Assembly: GCA_043777755.1 (NCBI GenBank)
Contig: JAYWHK010000156.1
Span: forward strand, 1-9,731
DNA from: CANHEE01 sp043777755
Lineage (GTDB): Bacteria; Bacteroidota; Bacteroidia; Chitinophagales; Saprospiraceae
Reading direction: 5' to 3'
Length of the DNA stretch: 9,731 nt
Within the stretch, counting starts at the first letter, position 1; every line of letters begins with the position of its first letter. Made by a program: the position numbers and the translations under genes. Under the pieces are notes generated by a model, which was given only the letters and a program-made list of their open reading frames with translations, did no database searches and was not told the origin of the DNA. Below are positions 1 through 6,412 of the stretch, piece by piece.

Positions 1-94
1 TCAATTTTTTATTTTTATAAAAATCATAAAAAATTATAAAATTTTAGTATCCAAAAAAATTATACCTAAAATTTCAAAAACTGGAACATCGAGT
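1..94 (-). repeat. AT-rich repeat, left copy (inverted relative to right copy)
   Basis: Read on the minus strand, this segment matches 9635-9731. The first 35 bases (94 down to 60) are identical, and the remainder is alignable with a few substitutions and small gaps until similarity fades near the window edge. It contains a 9-bp inverted repeat (39-47 with 66-74, 18-base loop) and a 14-bp perfect palindrome (11-24), both conserved in the other copy. The inner edge lies inside the last codons of the split lipoprotein gene, so the repeat encodes the final TRCSSF and the stop. It could be a dispersed element, a 3'-end/terminator module, or the shared tail of a paralogous gene family. Confidence 0.9.
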
Positions 95-1165
95 ATTAGC
101 CTTAATTGGTGTACTCAATTCTTTTTCAAGAAAAGTCTTTGATGTTAAATCATAAAGATACAAATATTTAAAATTTAAGTTCAGAGGACAAAATGTACTT
201 TGAAAATTTCCATTCTCATCAGAAATGGTATTGTTTATCCCACAAATAATATTTTTTAAAGGCTTATTATTACAATCTACCACTGTACCTTTTACAGTAA
301 CCAATTTAGAATCAAGTTTTAAAGTTATATTTCCAAGATCTTTATCAGCATTTAAAACCCCAATGTTAATAGGGTTTTGTACTGTAAGGCAAGTATTTTG
401 TGGATATGCAGAGATTAATGTGAGTTTTTTGTTAGGAGGAACTAATGTTTTGAAATAACCATCATTTCCAACATAAACGGGTATATCAAAATTATCAAAA
501 GCAATATCTAAAACAATATTAGATATTGATGTACCTTCGTCACTTACGATTCTTCCTTCTAACCAATATCCTGGGTTAAAAGGTTGATCACAATTCCATC
601 TAGTAAAATGTGACACTTTCATTTCGTAAAAATCGCCTTGCTTGGTAGCGATTCCATCTTCTTGCCAGACTGCTTCTTTTTCATCAAAATACCATTGAGG
701 AATTTGTTTTGGCGCATCAGCGAGTTGCGATTTATGGATGGGTAGCTTTATTGTTGCTGTTATTTCTTTTTTCAGAAACACTTGTTTTTGAGTAAGTTTA
801 TCAAAGATTTCAACATCTAACATTCCATAAGTACCCAATATACAAGGAGTTCCATCGCTGCGGTAGGCTCTCAAATCGCCTGGCATTGTCCAACCTAAGT
901 TAGCTGATCTTGGGTTATAATAATAGGTTTTGACATCAATAGCTGCGCCTGTAACGGCTTTTCCATTTTCATCAACAAAAGCATTAGCTGGAAAATTGAC
1001 TTCCCAACCTTCGTCTGAATTTGAAATTTTACCGCCATTCGTCGCTGTTACCAAGCCTGTTGTTTTCGCATTGTAAGGAGAAAGCAATTGAAAAGTTATG
1101 CCGCCCTGTTTTGGATAAATTCGCTTCAAATTACTCTTATAAAAAATGTAATTTGCTCTTTGCAC
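74..1165 (-). CDS. C-terminal fragment of the frameshifted lipoprotein
   Basis: This frame is open for 363 codons, but its only upstream start is a GTG inside the preceding frame. It has no signal peptide, so it is unlikely to be an independent gene. It carries the GGKISNSDEGWEVNFPANAF segment, the MPGDLRA and SHFTRWNCD motifs, and two regulatory-like beta repeats in the C-terminal half. The extreme C terminus (TRCSSF) is encoded by the terminal repeat, so the original end of the protein may have been replaced. If the frameshift is a sequencing error, this is the main body of the surface lipoprotein. Confidence 0.6.
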   Translation of the reverse strand: MQRANYIFYKSNLKRIYPKQGGITFQLLSPYNAKTTGLVTATNGGKISNSDEGWEVNFPANAFVDENGKAVTGAAIDVKTYYYNPRSANLGWTMPGDLRAYRSDGTPCILGTYGMLDVEIFDKLTQKQVFLKKEITATIKLPIHKSQLADAPKQIPQWYFDEKEAVWQEDGIATKQGDFYEMKVSHFTRWNCDQPFNPGYWLEGRIVSDEGTSISNIVLDIAFDNFDIPVYVGNDGYFKTLVPPNKKLTLISAYPQNTCLTVQNPINIGVLNADKDLGNITLKLDSKLVTVKGTVVDCNNKPLKNIICGINNTISDENGNFQSTFCPLNLNFKYLYLYDLTSKTFLEKELSTPIKANTRCSSF

Positions 1166-1409
1166 TTGATACAGTTACGTTCTTGAAAAATGCGTAACCA
1201 TACACATTAGTAGCTGCTGTTTGATTACCGATTGAGACAACAGCATTTTCAATTGCGCCACCGCCGTCATAAATGATTTTCACCCAAATATCTTCCTTGC
1301 TTGTCGTTGCACCTTCATCAAAAGGCGTAGTAATATTGGTATCATCTTTCTTGCATTGCAACGTAATAAAGATAGATAAAAAAAAGAATAAATAGAATAA
1401 TTTTTTCAT
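1137..1409 (-). CDS. N-terminal fragment of the frameshifted lipoprotein
   Basis: This is the 90-residue frame as it stands. It has a signal peptide (residues 1-18, FYLFFFLSIFITLQ core) with lipidation Cys19, then KKDD, a Thr-rich linker, and a short beta domain (DIWVKIIYDGGGAIENAVVSI followed by NVYGYAFFKNVTV) typical of carboxypeptidase-regulatory-like folds. The domain breaks off just after its last predicted strand, and the final KSKLHFL looks like out-of-frame reading. The fragment alone might be secreted and lipidated but would lack the main body. ATG at 1409 is the only start that includes the signal peptide. Confidence 0.6.
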   Translation of the reverse strand: MKKLFYLFFFLSIFITLQCKKDDTNITTPFDEGATTSKEDIWVKIIYDGGGAIENAVVSIGNQTAATNVYGYAFFKNVTVSSAKSKLHFL

Positions 1410-1643
1410 AATCGTATAATTATATTTTACAATACAACGTTTTAAACAAATGTTTCGCTGCTTTGCATAAAACGCTAACAGGATTTTAATTAAAAAGTCA
1501 AAATAAGCACTTCGAGTGAAATAATCGACGTTTCAAAATACTATAAAATATTGTAAATCAATGAGTTAAAAGACTCAATACTTGCGATGAACGCATTTTA
1601 TGCCATCGAGCTTTGCGTGAATTATTTACTTGCGACGACTTAC
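1410..1643. other. Gene-free region between two minus-strand lipoprotein genes
   Basis: These 234 bases are AT-rich and hold no ORF with a recognisable protein. On the minus strand they contain the 3' end of the operon ending at 1644 and the leader of the split lipoprotein. Two small hairpins lie near the right side (1562-1577 and 1585-1608). I searched for the TAnnTTTG promoter motif upstream of 1409 and found no exact match. Confidence 0.6.
1562..1608 (-). terminator. Two small hairpins 3' of the 1644-2267 gene
   Basis: On the minus strand, starting 36 bases past the stop codon, there is a stem of CGATG plus GCAT pairing with ATGC plus CATCG (1585-1608), with a 3-base loop and a 3-base bulge. 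It is followed by a second stem, TGAGT/ACTCA (1562-1577). There is no clear U-tract, so this is only a weak terminator candidate. It could equally be an RNA-processing or 3'-stabilising structure for the murF-alr transcript. Confidence 0.35.
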
Positions 1644-2267
1644 TCAATACCCAGATTCATTAAAAGCAAATTTTTTCAAGCAATTATACACTTGAAGCAC
1701 TTCTTTGTTGTTACATTCTAAGTAAGGCGTAAGATTATAAAAATAAATAACTCCTTGATTATCAACTCTTTTTACAAAAAAAGTACCATTCCCATCAAAG
1801 TCTTTACAATATTCAATTTTTTTATTGTCTTGAGTATAATCTAATAATGATTTTGATAAAAAATTGAATAAAAAAGAATCTTTAAAAGAAATCAGTTTGG
1901 GTTTGAAAATATATTCTTTTCGGTTGATAAAATAAGTGGAAGGGGTAACTTTTTTTATATTTTTGTTGCTTAGTTTTCTCCTAATTACTTGTTCGTGTAA
2001 CTCACACGATATAGAACTATCCTTGTTAATAAAGACGTTTTTAAAAAATAAAAGATTATGAGTTCTTTTTAAAATGTAGATATTAAACTTATTCATTGGC
2101 GTTGCGGTAATCTCTCCAATAATGCTGAGTTCTTGTAAAGAATCCAAATTGTATAAACCTATGCTATCAATATTTTCTTTTTTTACAAAAAAATTATTGG
2201 AAGGTTTTTTTTCGTTTACACAACTAAAAAAAAGAACTAACGAAAAAATAAGTAAAAATTTTGTCAT
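1644..2267 (-). CDS. Lipoprotein of unknown function
   Basis: The product has 207 residues. It starts with a clear lipoprotein signal: TKFLLIFSLVLFFSC with the acceptor at Cys16, followed by VNEKKPSNN as a flexible linker. The rest is rich in Lys, Asn and aromatic residues and has no family motif I can name. It contains a DFDGNGTFFVKR stretch, which superficially resembles a calcium loop but is too short to claim as an EF-hand. Five further Cys or Cys-adjacent positions have no metal-site spacing. The gene starts 35 bp after the murF-alr stop on the same strand, with no hairpin between them, so co-transcription is likely. That does not prove a shared function. ATG at 2267 is supported because it begins the signal peptide directly. 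Confidence 0.75.
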   Translation of the reverse strand: MTKFLLIFSLVLFFSCVNEKKPSNNFFVKKENIDSIGLYNLDSLQELSIIGEITATPMNKFNIYILKRTHNLLFFKNVFINKDSSISCELHEQVIRRKLSNKNIKKVTPSTYFINRKEYIFKPKLISFKDSFLFNFLSKSLLDYTQDNKKIEYCKDFDGNGTFFVKRVDNQGVIYFYNLTPYLECNNKEVLQVYNCLKKFAFNESGY

Positions 2268-2302
2268 TCTGAAACCAAGTTAAACGTGCGAATTTTAATA
2301 TT

Positions 2303-4723
2303 TTACGCTCTAAAATAAACCCTTTTCACCCTATCTGATACATTCGTAAATACCTCATAAGCAATGGTTTGTGTAGCTTTTGCCAAATCTCCTACACTCG
2401 GAGAATCACCAAAAATGATAACCTCGTCACCTTCTTTAACATCATTTAAATCAGTAATATCTATCATCGTCATGTCCATACAGACATTGCCAATAATAGG
2501 GGCTAATTGCCCATTGACACTGACCGAAAAGCGTCCATTTCCTGCCGCTCGCAACAGACCATCAGCATAACCAATACTAATTGTTGCAATACATAAATCC
2601 CTATCTGCCAAACCTTTGCGACTGTAACCAACAGTTTCGCCTTTTGGTATTTTTTTTACCTGAGAAATAGTAGCTTTCAATGTCGTAACCACTTGAAGGT
2701 CTTTTTGTAAGGCTTGCGAACTGTCAATCCCGTAAATCCCAATGCCCAAACGCACCATATCAAAATGATATTGTGGAAAACGAGCGATGCCGCCCGTATT
2801 GCAAATGTGACGGATAGGTTGATAACCCAAACCCATACTAATTTTTTCGTTCATATCCGAAAAAAGTTGTGCCTGACGATGGGTAAAAACATCGTGTTCG
2901 TCCGCTTCGCTTCCTGCAAGGTGCGAAAAAACAGACTTTACGACAATATTTTTTTCTGCTTTTAAAATTGGCAACAAACGCTCTATGTCTTCCATTTCAA
3001 AACCCAAACGATGCATTCCTGTATCTAATTTGAGGTGTATGGCGCATTTTTTTTCTTCATTTTTAAAAAACAATAAAAAACGTTCCAATTGCGAAAAACA
3101 ATAAATTTCTGGTTCTAAATCGTAACGCAATAAGGCGGAAAACGACGATTCTTCGGGATTCAAAACCAAGATTGGCAACTTCACACCTTCTTTGCGCAAC
3201 GCAACACCTTCGTCTGTATAAGCAACGCCCAAATAATCAACTCGTTGATATTCAAGGAGTTTTGCAACTTCTGCGCTTCCACTTCCATAAGCCGAAGCCT
3301 TGACCATTACCAACGTTTTGACATTCGCTTGCAACAAACGACTATATACAGCAAGGTTGTGCCGCAAAGCATCTAAATTGATTTCGAGGACAGTTCGATG
3401 TGCTTTTTGTGCTAAAAATTCAGCGATTCGTTCAAATTCAAAAACCCGTGCGCCTTTGAGCAAAATGGTTTCTTGCTGAAAATCGCTGTATTTTACTTTT
3501 TGTAAAAAATCATTGGTCGATGCAAAAAATTGTTTTGGAATAGTAGGAAGAATAGCATCGTATTTTTTTTCGCCAATACAAATCAAACGGTTTATTTTTT
3601 TTAGCGTTAGCAAGGCTGAAATTTTTTCAGCCAACTGAACATCGCCCAAACCGCTTTGAAAAATATCAGAAAGAATAAGGGTCTTTTTACCTTTTGCTTG
3701 CTGTTCTAAAAAATCCAAACTGTACGCCAGCGAAGTCAAATCCGCACTGTACGAATCATTGATAATCAAGCAATTGTTCACACCTGCCTTGATTTCCATA
3801 CGCAATGCGACGGCTTGTAATTTGGCAATTCGCTTGGCAATTGTTTTTATATCAAAATCCATACAAAGCATTGTACAACAACAAGTTACAACGTTTTCCA
3901 CACTTGGATATTCACTGAACGGAACAATAAAATTTTCTTTTTTTTCTTGAAAAAAGAAAATCACCTTTGTTTCAAAATTGCTTATCCTTTCTATTTTTTC
4001 TATGTTCCAAGAACAGATTTTTCCTTTAAAATTATTTTTCTCAAAAAAAGAAACGAATTTTTCATTGCAAATAACTGTTTCACAGGATTCAAAAAGTTGG
4101 ATTTTTTCTTGGATTTTTTCAGATTCATTCAAAAAACCTTCGTTGTGCGCATCACCAATATTGGTCAAAATACCAATGCTGGGTTTAATCATCGCTTCAA
4201 GGTTTTTCATTTCTTTTTTTTGAGAAATTCCAGCTTCAAAAATACCCAAAGTATGTGTTTTTTCGATGCCCAAAACCGACAGCGCAACACCCAATTGAGA
4301 GTTGTAACTCCTCGGATTTTTTACAAGAAAAAACGAATCGTCGAGCAGTTGTGCGAGCCAATCTTTTACAATGGTTTTGCCATTAGAACCCGTGATTCCG
4401 ATGATAGGCAAAGCGAACTGAGAACGGTGGTATTTTGCCAAAGTCTGTAAGGCTTCGAGCGTATTTTTTACTTGAAAAAAACTTGCTTTTGGAAATTTTT
4501 TTTCATCAAAACCAATTTCTACTACAAAGCTGCGGACACCTTTTTCGTAGGCATCTTGGACAAAATCGTGACCATTTAAGCGATTCTTCAAAGCGAAAAA
4601 AATCGTAGTATCAGGAAAGCTGATGCTACGACTATCATAACTAATATGCTCAATTTTGTTGTCAGACAAAAAAAATGGCGTACAGTTTAATATTTTTCCT
4701 ACATATATATTGTTGTATTGCAT
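2303..4723 (-). CDS. murF-alr: Bifunctional MurF ligase / alanine racemase
   Basis: The single 806-residue chain makes two enzymes of cytoplasmic peptidoglycan-precursor synthesis. The N-terminal part (about 1-440) is MurF, which joins D-Ala-D-Ala to the UDP-MurNAc tripeptide using ATP. Its ATP loop is GSNGKT (112-117), with NPRSYNSQLGVALS (136-149), the conserved Glu in FEAGIS (162-167), TNIGDAHNEGF (187-197) and NDSYSAD (322-328). The C-terminal part (about 443-806) is a PLP-dependent alanine racemase with Lys475 in VMVKASAYGSG as the PLP lysine, the HLKLDTGMHRLGF segment (563-575), Tyr719 in SIGYADG as the second catalytic base, and NVCMDM (746-751). The fusion is well known in Bacteroidota, where one protein supplies D-Ala and uses the dipeptide made from it by Ddl. 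All key residues are intact. ATG at 4723 gives a normal N terminus for the family. Confidence 0.97.
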   Translation of the reverse strand: MQYNNIYVGKILNCTPFFLSDNKIEHISYDSRSISFPDTTIFFALKNRLNGHDFVQDAYEKGVRSFVVEIGFDEKKFPKASFFQVKNTLEALQTLAKYHRSQFALPIIGITGSNGKTIVKDWLAQLLDDSFFLVKNPRSYNSQLGVALSVLGIEKTHTLGIFEAGISQKKEMKNLEAMIKPSIGILTNIGDAHNEGFLNESEKIQEKIQLFESCETVICNEKFVSFFEKNNFKGKICSWNIEKIERISNFETKVIFFFQEKKENFIVPFSEYPSVENVVTCCCTMLCMDFDIKTIAKRIAKLQAVALRMEIKAGVNNCLIINDSYSADLTSLAYSLDFLEQQAKGKKTLILSDIFQSGLGDVQLAEKISALLTLKKINRLICIGEKKYDAILPTIPKQFFASTNDFLQKVKYSDFQQETILLKGARVFEFERIAEFLAQKAHRTVLEINLDALRHNLAVYSRLLQANVKTLVMVKASAYGSGSAEVAKLLEYQRVDYLGVAYTDEGVALRKEGVKLPILVLNPEESSFSALLRYDLEPEIYCFSQLERFLLFFKNEEKKCAIHLKLDTGMHRLGFEMEDIERLLPILKAEKNIVVKSVFSHLAGSEADEHDVFTHRQAQLFSDMNEKISMGLGYQPIRHICNTGGIARFPQYHFDMVRLGIGIYGIDSSQALQKDLQVVTTLKATISQVKKIPKGETVGYSRKGLADRDLCIATISIGYADGLLRAAGNGRFSVSVNGQLAPIIGNVCMDMTMIDITDLNDVKEGDEVIIFGDSPSVGDLAKATQTIAYEVFTNVSDRVKRVYFRA

Positions 4724-4805
4724 TGACTAACAAATTAAGAAAATTTGGCATTTAATTTGTACCTAATTCTGTATCATATACTCACAGGAATAGAGTTAAA
4801 CATAC

Positions 4806-4840
4806 AAGCCTTGGAATGCCCCCTATCCAAGGCTTTTTTT
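4806..4840 (+). terminator. Strong hairpin with a T-tract, between yceI-type gene and murF-alr
   Basis: A perfect 10-bp GC-containing stem (4806-4815 with 4826-4835) with a 10-base C-rich loop is followed on the plus strand by seven T residues (4834-4840). That has the form of a rho-independent terminator for plus-strand transcription, yet both flanking genes are on the minus strand. On the minus strand the stem begins three bases after the YceI-type stop codon, with A residues before it and only a weak T-rich tail, so it may also end or protect that mRNA. The hairpin is certain; its working direction is not. Confidence 0.7.
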
Positions 4841-5495
4841 ATTTCTTTTCAGCAAGTAATTCTACTTTCAAACCTATTTCATTTTTGATGGCTTTGTCAA
4901 GCGCAACGTCCAGAACCGTAGATTTATAAGTCATATTCCACTGTGTTCTATTGATGCTAAAATCTTGCGAAACAGCTTTTATTTTATCGTTTTCAATACT
5001 GATTTGCGCTAAAAAAGATACAGGTTTTGTCGCATCTTTTATGGTCAAATCGCCAGATATACGGTGTGTTGCATTGGCTTGATTTTCGATTTTTTCCACC
5101 TTAGTTACAACAAAACGAGCGATAGAAAACTTCTCTACATCAAAAAAATCACTTGCCAAAAGATGTTCTTCCAAGTCTGTTTTTTCTTGTCCTTTTAGGT
5201 CACCAACCAAGAGTGATTTTAGGCTTATGTCAAAATCTCCAGTGGTAATATTTCCATCTACAACGTTGAGTCGTCCTTCCGAAATTTGCAAAGTTCCTGT
5301 ATGTTTTGTCGTGATTTTTGAACCTGTCCAGAAGATTTTACTTTCAGCACTTTTAACGGTGTATGTAGTGGCGATGCCTTGTGTTTTTTCAACGGGCGCA
5401 GCAGAAGTAATGTTAATTTCTTCTTTTGGTTTCGTTTCGTTTTTACAAGAAAAAAGAAAAATTAAAGTAGCAAATAAAAAAAATATTTTTTTCAT
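4839..5495 (-). CDS. YceI-family lipoprotein
   Basis: The product has 218 residues and begins with a lipoprotein signal (FLFATLIFLFSC, acceptor Cys17), a charged linker, then a YceI-like domain from about residue 43 to the end. Recognisable family features are YTVKSAESKIFWTGSK, HTGTLQISEG (65-74), DFDISLKSL (87-95), the HLLASDFFDVEKF block (111-123) that matches the usual HL-x-S-x-DFFD-x-x-x-[YF] motif, and SINRTQWNMTY (180-190). YceI proteins form a lipocalin-like barrel that binds isoprenoid-type lipids; the ligand here is unknown. The lipid anchor places it in the periplasm or on the membrane rather than free, as many Bacteroidota members are. It lies 115 bp upstream of murF-alr but is separated from it by a strong hairpin, so it is probably a separate transcript. 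Its leader may contain the 92-bp palindrome upstream. Confidence 0.93.
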   Translation of the reverse strand: MKKIFFLFATLIFLFSCKNETKPKEEINITSAAPVEKTQGIATTYTVKSAESKIFWTGSKITTKHTGTLQISEGRLNVVDGNITTGDFDISLKSLLVGDLKGQEKTDLEEHLLASDFFDVEKFSIARFVVTKVEKIENQANATHRISGDLTIKDATKPVSFLAQISIENDKIKAVSQDFSINRTQWNMTYKSTVLDVALDKAIKNEIGLKVELLAEKK

Positions 5496-5531
5496 AAAAA
5501 ATAAAGAGTTCTTTTAAAATTTTCGTGAAAC

Positions 5532-5623
5532 TGTAGGGGCGACTTTAGTCGCACACGATACGTTGGCAAGCGTAGGAGGTGCGACTACTCAAAAGGAGTC
5601 CCTTCAGGAAAGTCGCCCTTACA
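5532..5623. repeat. 92-bp nested palindromic element
   Basis: The ends are near-perfect inverted repeats: TGTAGGGGCGACTTT (5532-5546) pairs with AAAGTCGCCCTTACA (5609-5623), with one G-A difference. Inside, AGTCGCAC (5547-5554) directly continues the pairing with GTGCGACT (5579-5586), leaving a further small hairpin around ACGTTGGCAAGCGT and a branch at 5587-5608. The segment is much more GC-rich than its surroundings and has no ORF. It looks like a dispersed palindromic repeat or MITE-like element, which I believe occurs widely in this phylum. I could not count its copies. Confidence 0.8.
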
Positions 5624-5634
5624 TCTAGTTGCTG

Positions 5635-5642
5635 CAAATGTA
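5635..5642 (-). promoter_or_regulatory. Possible minus-strand promoter (-7 element) for the YceI-type gene
   Basis: On the minus strand this reads TACATTTG, an exact match to the Bacteroidota -7 consensus TAnnTTTG. No good TTTG -33 box sits at 19-21 bases upstream, so support rests on one motif. If it is used, transcription would start just outside the 92-bp palindrome and place the whole element in the leader of the YceI-type mRNA. Confidence 0.4.
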
Positions 5643-5704
5643 AGGAATAATCGTGGAAAGGGTTGTGTTTGCTTAAAAAATCACTGCATTAATTTTTCAT
5701 TTTC

Positions 5705-5736
5705 TTTGAAAAAATGGCTTTGATGTCTTACTTTTG
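5705..5736 (+). promoter_or_regulatory. Bacteroidota-type promoter for the TrhA-glycosyltransferase operon
   Basis: TTTG at 5705-5708 and TACTTTTG at 5729-5736 match the -33 and -7 boxes (TTTG, TAnnTTTG) with a 20-base spacer, which is the consensus spacing. The start of transcription should be about 5743. This rules out the in-frame TTG at 5734 as a start codon, since it lies within the -7 box, and favours ATG at 5761 with a leader of roughly 18 bases. Confidence 0.75.
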
Positions 5737-5760
5737 CATGAAAATAAAAGAACATTCTCA

Positions 5761-6399
5761 ATGAAAAGCCGCAGTCAAACTTTTGAAGAAGAAATAGCCA
5801 ACGGCATTACGCATGGATTGGGTATTGTATTTACGCTTGTTGCAATGCCTTTTTTATTAAAAAAAACAGCTGCACAAGCCAGCGAACTACAATATTGGGC
5901 AATGTGTCTTTTCGGTTTTGGAATGTTGATGGTTTATACCTCTTCGACGCTCTATCATGCTGTGCAGCGCAAAACGTTGAAAAAAAAGCTCAATATCTGG
6001 GATCACGTCAGTATTTTCTTTTTACAAGGAGGGTCTTATGCGCCATTCGTACAGTTTTACTGTGATGCAGAAACGGCAAAAACGTTTCTTTTAGCGCAAT
6101 GGACGATTATCATTATTGGCGCAATATTAAAGTTATTTTTTACAGGAAAATACGAAAAAGCATCTATTGTTTTGTATGTTTTTTTGGGTTGGTCGGTTGT
6201 TTTTTTAATCGAACCTTTTTACCAAAATATGCCTTTGGAGATTTTTAAATGGATTTTGACTGGCGGATTAAGTTATACTTTTGGTGTTTTCTTTTACCGT
6301 TGGGACGAAAAAAAATACGCCCATACTGTTTGGCATATTTTTGTTTTGTTTGGTACAATTTGTCATTTTATAGCAGCGTGGAAAATGTTAGATACTTAA
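5761..6399 (+). CDS. trhA: HlyIII / TrhA (PAQR-type) membrane protein
   Basis: The product is a 212-residue, seven-segment integral membrane protein of the hemolysin III/PAQR superfamily. From the ATG at 5761, the N terminus carries the family signature EEEIANGITHGLG (9-21). Predicted metal ligands are present: SSTLYH with His66 in segment 2, Asp81 in WDHVSIFFLQGGSYAPF, and the HTVWH pair (His188, His192) in the last segment, matching the S-x3-H, D and H-x3-H pattern known for zinc in this fold. Bacterial members have been linked to membrane-fluidity homeostasis; the hemolysin name is historical. A longer in-frame reading from a TTG at 5734 is rejected because that codon sits inside the promoter. 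The following glycosyltransferase begins 13 bases after the stop, so the two form an operon. Confidence 0.93.
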   Translation: MKSRSQTFEEEIANGITHGLGIVFTLVAMPFLLKKTAAQASELQYWAMCLFGFGMLMVYTSSTLYHAVQRKTLKKKLNIWDHVSIFFLQGGSYAPFVQFYCDAETAKTFLLAQWTIIIIGAILKLFFTGKYEKASIVLYVFLGWSVVFLIEPFYQNMPLEIFKWILTGGLSYTFGVFFYRWDEKKYAHTVWHIFVLFGTICHFIAAWKMLDT

Positions 6400-6412
6400 A
6401 AATTAGAAAAAT

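Larger units (their letters stand above)
74..1409 (-). pseudogene. Lipoprotein with carboxypeptidase-regulatory-like domains, split by a one-base frameshift
   Basis: Two overlapping reading frames (1409-1137 and 1165-74) read as one protein. Removing one base from the AAA run (TTT on the plus strand, 1159-1161) joins VTVSSA to RANYIFYKSN and gives a single frame of 444 residues. The product would start with a lipoprotein signal (hydrophobic stretch, then Cys19 followed by KKDD). Next come a short regulatory-like beta domain, a middle region with the motifs FPANAF, MPGDLRAYRSDG, QWYFDE and SHFTRWNCDQPF, and two further beta-sandwich repeats starting near WLEGRIVSDEG and VTVKGTVVDCNN. I recall this arrangement from Bacteroidota cell-surface lipoproteins of unknown function; this is memory, not a search. 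The KKDD after the Cys resembles the lipoprotein export signal of that phylum, so an outer-surface location is inferred. The break could be a real mutation or a sequencing error. The last six codons and stop lie within the terminal repeat. Confidence 0.8.

Noticed and set aside
3947..4450. 167-codon plus-strand reading frame antisense to murF
   Set aside because: It lies wholly within the intact MurF domain. Its translation is Phe/Lys-rich and low-complexity, with no domain, signal or promoter.
2303..4723. MurF-Alr fusion as a possible novel fusion or assembly error
   Set aside because: This fusion is a well-known trait of Bacteroidota, and all catalytic motifs of both halves are present in one frame.
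5761..6399. Naming the HlyIII-type protein a hemolysin or virulence factor
   Set aside because: The family name is historical; the seven-segment PAQR fold with the zinc pattern fits a membrane-homeostasis protein.
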